Of a DNA stretch of 64,000 bases, positions 43,518-54,831 are shown piece by piece; within the stretch, counting starts at the first letter, position 1; every line of letters begins with the position of its first letter. The translations under genes were made by a program, and so were the position numbers. Source of the DNA: Selaginella moellendorffii. Taxonomy: Eukaryota; Streptophyta; Lycopodiopsida; Selaginellales; Selaginellaceae. The notes under the pieces were generated by a model. The model ran no database searches and was not told the DNA's origin. It worked only from the letters and a program-made list of their open reading frames with translations. Location: positions 41,848 through 105,847 of the forward strand of contig NW_003314273.1 of NCBI RefSeq assembly GCF_000143415.4, given 5' to 3'.

Positions 43518-44132
43518 TTTGCTTGATTCTTCTTGCTAGTTGTGTGACTGGATGTCATCTTTCGTCTCCAAAAAACAGTATGACAAAATATGCTTGAAGT
43601 CGTCAGCTACCGGGATTTTAGTAGGAAGATGCTGGCTGTGTAACACCTCAGAGAGTTGCTGAGGAGAATTGAGTTCAGCTGTCCTGTGAAAGATGGACTC
43701 GGTCTGGGGTGACTGTGTCATCAAGCTCTATAAGAGAGAGTTGGTCCCATGCAAGAAATGAATCGAGGAGCCCTTCCTCTATCAAGAAACACTCTGAAAA
43801 GCTGGATATGTGAGCCCGTACCCTATAAGCCCTGCCCTCAAATAAAGAGGGCCTATCTAGAGGCTCGGCCTTACTCTCAAATAAAGAGAGTGAAGCTGAG
43901 AGATGTCTCGGGCTACCTGACTCACCTCCAACTGTGTCAATCGCATTGCATGAGAAAGCATCCGCCATATAGATGGTTGACGCCACTCAGGAAAAACCTC
44001 TGTGAGGTCGGGAGGAAAGTATGGTGTGGAGGCCATCTTAGTTCGAGCTTGCTGGGCTTGCTGAGAAAGAGCTCTGCCATGGTTGTTGAGAAAGGTGGCA
44101 CTATGGGTTCCATCGCTAATTTCTAGCATGCC

Positions 44133-44573
44133 TTATGCGCTGTCAATGGTGCAATGGGCTGTGACTTGCCAGGAGCGGCCAAGGATGACGGAGTTTTTCA
44201 AAGAGGACGTTCCAAGACGTTGGTAGTCAACCACAAGGAAATCTACCTCAGAAATAACACCCTGCACTGAGACCTTGACACCATAGCAAATTCTTGCCGG
44301 AGGAACGGTGTGGTTAGCGAAGGTTTTGAGCACGATGGAGGAGCTCTCAGTGATCTGTAGCTGTGTTGAAAGGGCAGCTTCGAGAGAGATAATGTTGCTT
44401 CCAGAACTAGAGTCAACCAAAGCATCCATCCTACAAGAGGAAGTACCGATCTGCACCGGGACGAAGAACAGACCAGGATCTCCTCCATATCTTCTCATAT
44501 CGACAATGTGCACCTCTTGAGGAGTCCTCTTGAGAGTGCTCTCTGGTGTTCCTGACCGTGCAAACTCCTCCAA
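44133..44573 (-). CDS. Retroelement aspartic protease region
   Basis: An open stretch of 146 residues: VQIGTSSCRMDALVDSSSGS followed by NIISLEAALSTQLQ, and later LGRSWQVTAHCTID, the usual ends of a retropepsin. The catalytic D-T/S-G is altered: after LVD the sequence reads SSSGSN, so the Gly is displaced and activity is doubtful. It would process the gag-pol polyprotein. Confidence 0.7.
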   Translation of the reverse strand: MEEFARSGTPESTLKRTPQEVHIVDMRRYGGDPGLFFVPVQIGTSSCRMDALVDSSSGSNIISLEAALSTQLQITESSSIVLKTFANHTVPPARICYGVKVSVQGVISEVDFLVVDYQRLGTSSLKNSVILGRSWQVTAHCTIDSA

Positions 44574-45074
44574 ATGCTAGCCGAATCCCGGGACAAGACA
44601 CAACATATCTCAGAGTGAAAAGGTGATGGGAGTGTCAACCAGCTGTTGAAGAACCGGCTCCAAAACAGGAGTAGCTGTTGGTGAGATCTTAGGAGGAGGA
44701 GAGAGAAGTGACTTGAAGGGGAGTTTACAAGCCACCCTCTATGTCACTGGGCCTGATGCCAATGGAGAGTCGCTCTCAACTGGCACTGGGGGATCTGTGG
44801 CAGGCTGAGCGGCTACCTTCTTCCTCGCTTGGGCTCGAGTGGCTGCGGTTTGCTGCTGTTGCCTATAGAGTTCCTCGGCTACCAAAATCGTGTTGACTGA
44901 TGAGACTAGTGCCTTGCCTTTGCTTGACGAAGGGGCTGCCTCAATTGTTTGTCACTCCAATTGCTCTTGATATGTCTCTGGACCCCAAGACGATGTGGAA
45001 TTATCAGCGAAGGGATGTTGTTGGACACGTTGAGAAGATGGAGGCCGAAGCTCTGGGTGAAGCTTGAAGCAGTA

Positions 45075-45778
45075 CTATGTGTTGTGCGTGTTTGTCTCGC
45101 AGTGAGTGCACCAACGGGACATAAATATGCGTTCCCAAGCTGTAGCGGCCTCTTTCCTAGACTCCACCAGCTCTTGGAGCAGTTTGTCATGGTGTGATTG
45201 CTGTTGAAGAATGATCTCCTTCAACTGCCGCATCTCATTGGCAATGTTCTCAAGAGCCGGAGGTGTATGCTCAATAGCGACAGGCTTTGATGTGGACGGG
45301 TGAATAGCTGCACAAGGTGACTCTGACAGGATGATGGCTTGGTCGAAATCAACTCTAGCAATCCCCAAGTCGACCAGAAGCTCTCTTTCCAGCTTTGTGG
45401 CAAACGAAAATGCCTCGTAGCAAGAGCTGAATGTCTTCTTAAGAAGTTTCCGCTGCAAGTTCCCACGCAGACCCGCTGTGAATGCTGTGATCCCCTGTTG
45501 CTCATCTTGGACTACTCGGCGATCCCAACACTGCTTCCAGTAAGCTCAAAACCATGTGATGTAGTCAGGAACAGACTCGTGAGCATCTGCCGGAACGAAA
45601 AGAGGTCGACAAGTAGCCGATTTGTGGGTTTTTCTTCAACAAAGCGTTCTCTGAAAGAAGCAAGTAGTGTCTGGAAGTCTGTCCGGTCCTCTGGGAGGAG
45701 AGAATTTGCCCAAGTTGCAACTTTGCCTTCGAGAGACTGCAGGAAGTCGCGGCACATACGATCATCGTCGACGATCAT
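45075..45778 (-). CDS. Gag region of the Tat-like element (two frames)
   Basis: 45778-45512 reads CRDFLQSLEGKVATWANSLL and FQTLLASFRERFVEEKPTN, the retrotransposon gag capsid pattern. 45458-45075 continues in another frame with a charged region (QLKEIILQQQSHHDKLLQEL). A stop and frameshift lie between. It forms the particle shell of the element; inactive here. Confidence 0.7.
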
Positions 45779-46069
45779 GTTTGTGGTGTAGTAGTAATCA
45801 AAGCGACTAATATGCGATGTTGGAGAGACTGTTCCAACACCTAAGAAGACCGGCAGATCACTCCCCTTCTGCAGAACATGGAGCTAAGGTTGATCTAAAG
45901 GTGGCTGCGCCATAGCTCGTAGATCTAAGTCACTGGAATCTGTCGAGGAGGAAGAGGACTCGGCCCAAGAAGGTGCAGTGTCGTACCTAAGCTACCTTTG
46001 GATGTTGGAAAGTTTACTCCGTACCTTAGGGCCTTGAGGTATGGTGAAAGGGTGCCAATTTGTCATATG

Positions 46070-46460
46070 TCTAGTTTGTACCGGCATCAAATACCCTGAA
46101 CACTGCAAATGCCCGGTCAAGGCAACTGGGTTGACAGGAGCAAGAAGACTGTAGGCTAGTGCTCAAGTTGCTCAAAATGCCTTTGACCTGTAGGGTAACC
46201 GCCAGAGTAGCCACTGGAGTAGCCGCTGGAGGGGACACTAGAGTAGCTGTTGGAGTAGCCACTGGAGTAGCCAGTAGCCGGTGACCGGGGTAGCTGCTAG
46301 AGCAGCCACTGGAGCAGCCGCTGGAGCAGCCACTAGAGTAGCCACTAGTGTAGCTGCTGGAGTAACCGTTGGAGTAGTCGAAGTAGTTGGTAGCCAGTAA
46401 TTGGGGATTTGTGACCTGTAACCAGTAACCCCTACTCTCGCTCCTACCCTTGCGCTTGCT
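46070..46460. repeat. GTAGCC minisatellite in the 5' leader of the Tat-like element
   Basis: Short units (variants of GGAGTAGCC(A/G)CT) repeat from about 46190 to 46380. GTGACCTGTAACCAGTAACC at about 46409-46428 resembles GTAACCGGTAACC at about 39199-39211 near the other end of the element. Confidence 0.7.
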
Positions 46461-47293
46461 CCAACACCAACTCCTATCCCTATGCCTATTCCTACTATCC
46501 CTATTCCTACGCCCCTGTTCTTGTTCCTACGGTTACTTGTTCCTTGAAGATTGCTTCGTTCCCAAGGAACTCCCAACAAAGTTTAGCCCAAAAGAGAAAA
46601 ATGAGTCTTCCAATCTCGATCCTTCCCCATTTTGACTATTGGTGGGCTCGTTGGAAAGAGCTCAGCCCCATCTACCCTCTATCGTAGGAATTTGGGAAGA
46701 AGCTGCCTCAATATTCCCTGAAATCCACGAAGAGGTAGCCTAGAATGCCAACATTGTGGAAAAACATGTGCATGTCTGTGATGTAAATCGATACTAAGGC
46801 GCTGTTGGTATTTTCAGAAAGCCTAGGACCAGGAGCACCTCTAGAGATAAATGGCATTCAAAACAAAGCCAGGAGGAGCATGAATTCCTGCTCCAAAGAT
46901 AACCTAATCTAGCCGGGGAAGAAAATCCTTTTGCATGCCATCAATTCGCCCAAATTTAGTGCCAAGAACCACCACTACTCATAAATTTAGGCCAGATCTA
47001 CAAGCCCAAATGCACTACCTTGAGAAATTCGGCCGAGGATTCAGGCGAGAAAGTGAAAACCCCAAAATGTTCATCCGACAGACCCAAGAAACGTTGTATC
47101 TCTTCAGATATTGCACGGCTTGATGAGCGCCATACCTTGCTGGAAAGAGGAGCTCCAGACCTATCCAACACGCCTGAGATCAAAGAAAACCACCACAAGA
47201 CGAACAAGGAATTCCTTCCCAAACTCTGTGGCCAAAAGAAAAGAGAGAAACGACGCTTCAAAAAGTGTTGTGCATCACGCCGGGTTCACCATT

Positions 47294-47478
47294 TGTTGGG
47301 GGAAGGAGGGGCGCTTCCCCCAACACTCGCTCAAACACAAGAAATGCTTTACTACTCTCCACAAAATACCCCCCTCACCCTTGTGAAGCAAGGGTTTTAT
47401 ACAAGGAAGATGGGGAACATTCTGAGGACCAAAATATTCCCTCTCTCTCTCTCACTTTCCCGGTGGCCATGCCCTACA
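47294..47478 (-). repeat. 5' LTR of the Tat-like element
   Basis: 185 bp partner of 38422-38608. Immediately to its left, on the minus strand, the candidate primer-binding site TGGTGAACCCGGCGTGA begins two bases inside. To its right GAAC repeats the GAAC found just left of 38422. Confidence 0.88.
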
Positions 47479-49015
47479 GAACCTCCTCCAGAGTTAAAGC
47501 CTTTAGTCAAACAAGTTATGGATGAGGGATCCTTGCATGAGGACTCTAGTGTGAAAATTTCCAAACAAGAGTTCGGTGGTGAGGTTTGGTCGTCCAAGGT
47601 TTGATTGGACGTCCTAGAAGGACAATTGGCACAGACCAATGCCTTGCTAGAGACTCTTGTATGCAAGCTAAAGCGTGACGAGAAGCAGAAGAAAAAGCGA
47701 AAGACTGTAGATGCTGGCAGTGTAGAAGGTGTGGACCTTTCGGTGGGGATTAAGGCGGAACCAAACAAGGTTAAAGAAACCAAAGTGGAATAAATCTCTC
47801 AAGTAGTTCCCAAGTACAAACCAAAGCCTCTACCAATCTTTAAGGGAGTGAATGATTATAAGGTGGTGGAGGATTGGTTTTATAATATGGAGGATTACTT
47901 CTGAGTGTTGCAGTTATCGAGCTTAGAGAAGGTCTCATATGCAAAACCATACTTGGTGGATAATGCCAAATCTTGGTGGAAAACAATAAAGGCCACTTGG
48001 GAATGATGAAGGTGAAGATTTGCACAACTTATGTTCCTCCAAATGTTACTCTGCACCTAAGGGATGAGTTGAGTAGGCTGAAGTAGATCAGAACCATTCA
48101 AGAGTATATGAATGCATTTATGGCAAAAAGGATATTTGTCACAGACATGGGTGATATGGATGTGTTTTATGCCTTCATATTAGGCTTGCAAACCTGGCCT
48201 CAAGGCAAGGTGATGCGTTAGAACCTGACCAACTACAAAGAAGCATTGGATGTAGCTATCAAAGTGCATTTCAATAATAACCTGCAAAAGGGGAACGCAA
48301 CGGGGTCAAGGTCCACATTTGGGAAAGGGGCCAAACCAAGGGGGACATTCAAGAAGAGTCTTTTTAAGAATGAGTCCTCAGGGTTCTAGAAAGGTAAGTC
48401 TGGTGGCTAGCGAGTAAGTACGTGGGGGAGTCAAGTGAAAAGGGAAAAACCTATGGATAAAAAGGTCACGTCTGTTAGTAGTGTGGGAAACAACGTATGC
48501 TTCAATTGCGGTGAAGCGAGACACTTTTCGAGGGAATGTTTCTACCCGAAGAAGGCCAAAGTTAATATGGCCATCAAATTGGGTGAAATCTAAATTGAGA
48601 TATGTGATCCAGTCCTTAGCTCAAAGTTACTCATTATACAAGCAGCTTTGGTAGAGAGTTGTTCGCAACATCTACTATCCAAGGGAAATTCGGAGGTAGT
48701 TTTGTCTTTATTGACACGGGTGGTTTGGATACTTTTGTGGCTATAGACATAGTCCAGCAAGCTGGACTAACAATGCAGTGGCTGGGTGAACCAAGGACTA
48801 TAGCGTTTGTTCAAGGTAGCCAAAGCACTGATGAAGTACTATAGAGTTGAAATAAGGATATGGAAAATAGATATGGATTTCACTATGTTGAACATGGCAG
48901 AATTTGATGTAATCTTCGGGATGGATTAGTTCAATTGGTTCATGATAGCCTTGCATGGACAAAGTAAGAACCTTGTGGTACTGGTGAATGCCCCATAAAA
49001 TTGAGCTGGTCTGGT
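47479..49015 (+). mobile_element. Gag-protease part of a plus-strand gypsy element (split by the Tat-like insertion)
   Basis: Decayed gag with a CCHC zinc knuckle near 48500-48540 (CFNCGEARHFSRECF), then protease with FVFIDTGGLDTFVAIDIVQ (48690-48760; D-T-G present) and FDVIFGMD near 48900. Stops are scattered. Its upstream part is the sequence left of 38422. It ends abruptly near 49020, where a minus-strand element of the AT-rich family begins. Confidence 0.75.
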
Positions 49016-49019
49016 GCTA

Positions 49020-51534
49020 AGGCGGTGGTTCGCATTTTGACCGCTTCAGCTTTAAACCAACATCGTGTAGCCAATCCAAAACTTTACAAACATCACGAAT
49101 ATGCTCCTCCCACATCCCCTCCGAGTGGATCAAGACATCATCAATGAAGTCAGCAGTCACCTCCGACATATTGCAAAGAACCTTGTCCATCATCTACTGG
49201 AAAGTTGCTGGACCATTGTTCAAACCAAATGGCATCACCAAGAACTTGTACAAAGCAAATGGTGTATGAAAAGTAGTCTTAGGAATATCTTCTTTGGCCA
49301 TTGGTACTTGCTAGTACCCAGAAGCAAGATCTAGCTTGGTGAACAAATTGCTTCGCCCCAGACGATCCAAGAGATTAGCAGTGTGAGGAAGAGGGTACAC
49401 ATTCGAGATCGTCACTTCATTTAACGGATGATAGTCAATGTAGAAATGAATACTCCCATCAAGCTTCGTCACAAGATAAGGTTCACATGCCCAAGGACTC
49501 TGCAACTTCCAAATAACACCCTTCTCCAACATCTCTTTGACGGTTGCATGTAAAATCTTGATTTCCTTGGGTGACCAATGACAAACAGGAACCTTGATTA
49601 GACGAGCATCCTTGGTTGGAATTGGATGACATGTGGCAATCTTGGCCCCAGACGATATGTCAAATTCAAAGAGATCAGAATACTCCTTCCCTCACGAGAA
49701 ATATAGTACCCAAGATAAGTTGTATCCTTAGACCCAAACACGCACTTCGACCGCTTCAGCCAGTAAACCGCCGCAACACAAAGATTATCAAAGGGATCGG
49801 AAAAGGGAAGAGCAGAAAAAGATGGAAACATAGTAGGAAATAGTGGGGGAACAAAAGTAATGGAAGTAGAGGTAGAAGTAGAGGGACGAAGAGGTACGAA
49901 AGTAAAAGGAATAAATGAAACATAAGGAAGTATGAGATAAGGGGGAGAAGCCTCAAAGTCACACTTGGCATGATTGCGCTGCAACCAATCCATACCAAGA
50001 ATGAGGTCAAAAGCTTGACTCGGCACCACCCGCAATGATTGCAACTCAAGCTTGAGATCACCTACACACACAACCAGGTCCGCCTCATCCCTTGCACATG
50101 TATGTGTACGGCCGTTGCCATAAAAAATGAAAACTGGTTTTGCCACATAACGCAAGTGTAGACGGCAACATGTGGCAATAGGTTGAGCAATAGAAGATAA
50201 ATTCGAACCTGTATCAACCTGCCGAGTGAACCCCTTGATGATACTCCTGAAAGAAAGATGGAGGGGTCACTGACTTATTCGCGCAAGATCCCTCTGTTAC
50301 TCGCATGACACCTTGTTTCCCAGATGCATCCAAACCTTCCACTGCAACAGCACCAACGAGACATTGCTGACGCCAAGGTCTCCACCCAGGAAATGGAGGT
50401 TGCCAATCTGGAAAATGCCGACAACACTGCTAAGTATGACTAACTTCATCACATGCCCAGCAGCGAACATCATGGCCATGACCACGTCCTCGCCCTTGTT
50501 TTTGGACTCGAGCAGCAACAGCATCAACCTCCATTGGAACAGGATCATCACCCATAGGAAATGGAGTTGAAGGACGTGCAACGAGAAGTGGAAGAGGTGA
50601 CGTTTCATAACGTTGTGCCAAGTGAAGAGTATTGTCAAGGGTAGTGAGAAGTCCAACAAGATCTTAATGAAATGCTAGTCACAACATTCCTAGCTTGATC
50701 TGCTCCGACATATTTGGCTCTGCACGAAGCAAAAGACTTCGGAAACAAACGCCAAATTGCATCACCGACTCCGATGGCCCTTGGTGAAGATAATGAAATG
50801 TTAGAAGCCATCATCACAGTTATCGGCATGTTCAAAGGCATGTTTGAAGATGTCCGAGAGAACACTCCAATCCCCACAAGTGGCTGTGCTCAAACCATTG
50901 TACCACTGCAACACCGTCCCTTAAAGACACGTGGGAAACTCACACAAACGTCGAGCATCATCCCAAGAATGATATGTGGCAATCACCATGATGTTATTAA
51001 ACCAATAGTACACATCATCCCCAAGATTCTCATGAAAGAATTCCTGCCGAACGCGAGGATTGGCACCAAGAGTAAGAGGAGTTATACCATGTGCCATTAA
51101 CACCGCCATCAATTAAGTTTGGTTGTTCAATTGCAAGTGCATAGCATCAAGCAATTGTACCAACTGCTGCTCCAGAGTCAAAGGAGGAGATTGTTGATCT
51201 GCCATGAAGATGAACGAAAAAGAAAGAGCAAAAGAAGAAAAATGATAAAAAGCTGAAAGAAATGGTAGATCTAGACAATGCAAAAAACTAGATTTAAACT
51301 AAAATCCCAAATCTAAGCACTTTTTAAGGACAATCAAAAATGCCCCTCACCTCCACCAATGTGAGTGCTTGGAATATGGAAAGAGAATACAAAAAATGTG
51401 CATCTCAATTAGCCCAAAACCCTAATTTATATACATGAATGAGTGATTTAGATTGAAACCAATCCGACGACTACCAAAATCCCACTACGCTAATATTAGT
51501 ATGCGGCATCGTAACTGTGCACTTGGCCCTCACT
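49020..51534 (-). mobile_element. AT-rich Ty3/gypsy element, 5' half (LTR, gag, protease, RT; rearranged)
   Basis: From the right: 5' LTR about 51360-51534, leader with primer-site candidate TGGTGGAGGTGA, gag (51112-50640; VYYWFNNIMVIATYHSWDDA), a zinc-knuckle region near 50400-50500, protease (about 50155-49900; FDLILGMDWLQRNHAKCDFE). Then a displaced piece of late RT (KRSKCVFGSKDTTYLGYYIS) fused right after protease, followed by the true RT start (EYSDLFEFD, 49690) and RT to 49030. The order shows an internal rearrangement. RNase H and integrase are missing, cut at about 49025. Confidence 0.78.
51360..51534 (-). repeat. LTR of the AT-rich gypsy family
   Basis: About 175 bp, with counterparts at 63549-63723 (same length), 34414-34570 and inverted at about 780-890. 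Shared core words include ACCCTAATTTATATA and CTAATATTAGTAT. Confidence 0.7.
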
Positions 51535-52271
51535 CTTAAATATAAAGATATTTAATTTCTTTATAGTTTACACAAAGTTAAAGGTGATGTGTAATTTAAA
51601 GTATTTTTGTGTAAATATAAACTCCAAGCTAATTTAGAAATTTAGAAATTGAATTATTAGCATCTTTTATGTATATATCTGAATGATATATTAATATAAA
51701 TATATAAAGCTAAGATTATTAGGCAATAAAATTTTAAACTAATAAATATGAAAACAATAGCAATTCATTACAAAAGGCTTTACCATATATATATGTATGC
51801 ACATTTGAGGTAATAAAAAGTTTATATTGACAAAGAAATATATAAAGTTTCTAAATTATGAAATGTTATAATTTAGGCAAGAATTAATCTTTAAAAGAAC
51901 ATTCAGCAATGAATAAAAAATTCCTCGAGTGTTTGTTTAATCAAATAGTAACAAAGTTTTAGCTTCTCATTACTATTTCTATACTTTTAGTTTATAGTTT
52001 TTTATGTAAATTTGTAAAACATATTTCTAAACAGAAGCTTCCATAAAAACACACACACACACACACAGAGATTAAGAGAGATTAACAATGCAAGTGTTGA
52101 TGTTGTAGAAGGCAGTAAAAAATCGCCAAAATTTCTGGAGCAAGAACCCCGAAGGACCGTCTAGATTTTCTAGAAAATGTCAGAGACGTTATTTATTTGA
52201 AGTACTTTTTATTGTTTACTCATCGAGATGATGAATCGATAACAGCATCTATCTTGAAAACCGTCCGTGTT
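51535..52271. other. AT-rich intergenic, (AC)n microsatellite
   Basis: No coding signal. 51540-52040 is strongly AT-rich. An (AC)n run lies at about 52050-52066. The last 80 bp form the 3' flank of the GST gene. Confidence 0.6.
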
Positions 52272-53010
52272 TTAGGCAGCCCGGGTAGCATGCTTCCTGT
52301 AACGCTCAAGGAATTCAGCAACCTTGTCATCGCTTGGAGTGGATATCTTGATCACGTCCACGGAATTTACAGCGTCCACCCACTTGTAGAGATTGGGCCA
52401 TTCTTCCGGGCCTGGAAGCACGAATCCTCCTACTTTCTGGTAGGATTTGAAACAGCAGATGAATGGAGCCAGAGCAACATCTGCAAAGTTCATAGCATCA
52501 CCGCCAAAGAAAGGCTTGCCTGGAGCGATGGTGCCGAGAGCTTCATCGATTTTCATCAGAGCCCACTTGAAGTCCTTGCCAGCTTTCTTGTGCTCCTCCC
52601 CCATAGCTCGTATGAGTCGGCTCCCGGCGTCATAGAGCTGTTGGTAAGGAAAACTCTGGTATTGATCAACCCGGAAGAAGCAACAAGTTTACCTTTTTGT
52701 CACCAAAGTCTGCCCAGAAGCGAGCCACAGCCTTTTCGTATGGATCTTCCGGGAGGAGCTTGTGAGAACCGGGCCACACACTGTCAATGTAGTCGACGAT
52801 GACGAGAGACTCGCAGATAGGCTTGCCGTTGTGGATGAGAACCGGAATCTTCGTGTAGATTGGATTTGCCTCGAGAAGCTCCTTGCTCTTGTTGGGTAAA
52901 CTCTCCTCCTGGTAATCGTAGGACACCCCTTTCAGATCCAGCGCATAGTGGACTCTCAAGCCAAACACACTCGGCCAGAAGTTCAAGAGCTTCACACTGT
53001 CTTTGGACAT
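52272..53010 (-). CDS. Tau-class glutathione S-transferase
   Basis: Exons 53010-52693 and 52637-52272 with a 55 bp intron, 227 residues. N-terminal thioredoxin fold with the catalytic Ser in NFWPSVFGLRVHYAL (S14), cis-Pro region KIPVLIHNGKPI and glutathione-binding ESLVIVDYID. Then an all-helical C-terminal half with AMNFADVALAPFI. Length and single-intron position fit tau GSTs, which conjugate glutathione to xenobiotics and oxidised metabolites in the cytosol. The start is the ATG of MSKDSVKLL; an in-frame upstream ATG at 53049 would add hydrophobic residues unlike the family. Related dead sequence lies to the right. Confidence 0.95.
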
Positions 53011-53099
53011 GGCTGCTACTCGCACAAAAGAGAAACTCAGAAAATACAAGGCACAACGTACCAGCGAGCCGGTGGATGTTCGTTAAGGCACCTTAGAAC

Positions 53100-54450
53100 C
53101 TTGGTTTCTTTTCCTTGTACTACACACGCAGGACTGGCGAGCGGCAAGTACCACTGCCGCCACAAATCGCCCACCAAAATCAGCGAGAGGCGTCCATCAA
53201 GAGCAGCAGCACTACAGGGCAGCAGAGTTGCGATCACGGTCGGTAGATTAACTCGAAGGTTGTCAACTTCAGAGGAAAGAAAGAAAAAAAGAGCACAGAT
53301 CATTCAGGTATAAATCAAAGAGACTGACAATTTCTGTTGTGGAGACGGGTTCCAAGTGATGAATTTGAGAGAGGAGTGTTGTACCACCACATCTAACTCG
53401 TTTTTATGGGTTTTGGATCACAACTGTACAATAAAAATGGCAAGTTCTTGGGCAAATTAAAATAAAAATTGATTACTTTCAAAAGATGCAGCGGAAGCGT
53501 GGTGGGCCCATAACCCATAGATGATATTAATTGTTAAAAAGTCTTAAACTACCACATGATTAGTTTAATATTTGTGTACTTGTTTAATGCTAAAATAATA
53601 AAATTTTAATTTTAATATTAAAAGGGTTATCGAGAAAATTTGCAACAGAAATGAGATGGATCTTTCTAAATTATAAATTAGAATAAATTGCCAATATTTG
53701 ACTCGCAAGCAAGACGACCAGCTTTGCGACAAATGGATATTAGGTTATATACATCGGTTCTTCTTGCACATCGTTCACATGCTCGAGGTGGACAAGTACC
53801 CGTATCGCAACATAAGTGCTTGCAATTCTTGTGTCACTGGCAGTGCAGCTAAGATGGTTTCTTTTCCTTGTACTACAAATGCAGGACCGGCGAGTGGCAA
53901 GTACCACTCCCACCACAAATTGCCCACCAAAGTCAGCGTCCATCAAGAGCAGCAGCACTACAGGGCAGCAGAGTTGCAGTCACGGTCGGTATATTAACTT
54001 GAAGGTTGTCAACTCGCTGGAAGGCTCTTTTGGAGTAGATGGGTTGATGCAAACGGTCAGACGTCACAAGGGGATATATATCCTGCAAGAAATAACAGGG
54101 AATAAATAAAAAAGAGAACAGATCATTCAGGTATAAATCAAAGAGGTTGACAATTTCTGTTGTGGAGATGGTTCCAGGTGATGAGAAGAGTGTTGTACCA
54201 CACACATCTAACTCATTTTTATGGGTTTTGGATCACATCTGTACAATAAAAATGACAAGTTCTAATAAAAATTGATCACTCTCAAAATATCAGAGTGGCG
54301 CAAACCAATGATATTAATTGTTAAAAAGTCTTAACTACCATATGATTTACTTGTTTAACTATTTAGGGCTAAAATAACAAACTTTTCATTTTAATATTAA
54401 AAGGGTTAAGAGAATCTAAATTATAAATTAGAATAAATTGCCAATATTTG
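53100..54450. repeat. Direct duplication of the GST upstream region
   Basis: About 53100-53700 and 53858-54450 are two copies of the sequence upstream of the GST gene. The first shared words include TTTCTTTTCCTTGTACTACA and AGAGCAGCAGCACTACAGGG. Both end in AATAAATTGCCAATATTTGACTCGC-like sequence. Between them, and again after the second copy, the sequence ACAAATGGATAT(T/C)AGGTTATATA marks the former 3' flank of successive GST copies. Confidence 0.78.
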
Positions 54451-54619
54451 ACTCGCATGCAAGAACCTTTTTGGTAAGTATTGAATGTTGAGATTCAAAC
54501 TTCTATCAAGCCTTTGCAACAAATGGATATCAGGTTATATATAGCAGTTCTTCTTTATTCAAAGAAGTATCTACATATATACATCGAGATTTCAAGTTTG
54601 GCACATCCTACTTTATGTA

Positions 54620-54831
54620 GACCCAATAGCTCACTTCCTGATAACCTCGGCAAATCTAGCAACCTTGTCTGGGCTTGGAGTGGATTTCCTGATTGCTTCT
54701 ATAAACTTAATAGTGCTTACCCACTTGTGGAATTCTTTTGGGCCCAAAAGCATGAATCCTCCCACTTTCTGGTAGTCTTTTAACTAGTAGATGAATGGAG
54801 CTAGAGCAACATTTGCAAAGTTCATAGCATT
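54620..54831 (-). pseudogene. GST pseudogene, 3' end only
   Basis: The minus strand matches the C-terminal part of the GST gene: AMNFANVALAPFIY (54830-54785), then frames with stops corresponding to the PNLYKWVD to C-terminal region. It begins abruptly at 54831, so the upstream exon is missing. With the duplicated upstream regions it marks a shrunken tandem GST array. Confidence 0.75.

Larger units (their letters stand above)
38422..47478 (-). mobile_element. Tat-like Ty3/gypsy retrotransposon with both LTRs (about 9 kb)
   Basis: LTRs at 38422-38608 and 47294-47478 (TGTTGGGG...CCCTA(A)CA) flank a minus-strand element. Order from the 5' end (right): LTR, gag (45778-45075), protease (44573-44133), archaeal-type RNase H (43517-42843), reverse transcriptase (42809-41631), gypsy RNase H (41495-41148), integrase (40942-39990), LTR. 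After the 5' LTR, two bases on, TGGTGAACCCGGCGTGA is a plausible tRNA primer-binding site. GAAC on both outer sides fits a 4-bp target duplication. Several stops and frameshifts mean it is no longer autonomous. GTAGCC/GGTAACC minisatellites occur near 39140-39215 and 46190-46420. It is inserted in a plus-strand gag-containing element that resumes at 47479. Confidence 0.85.
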
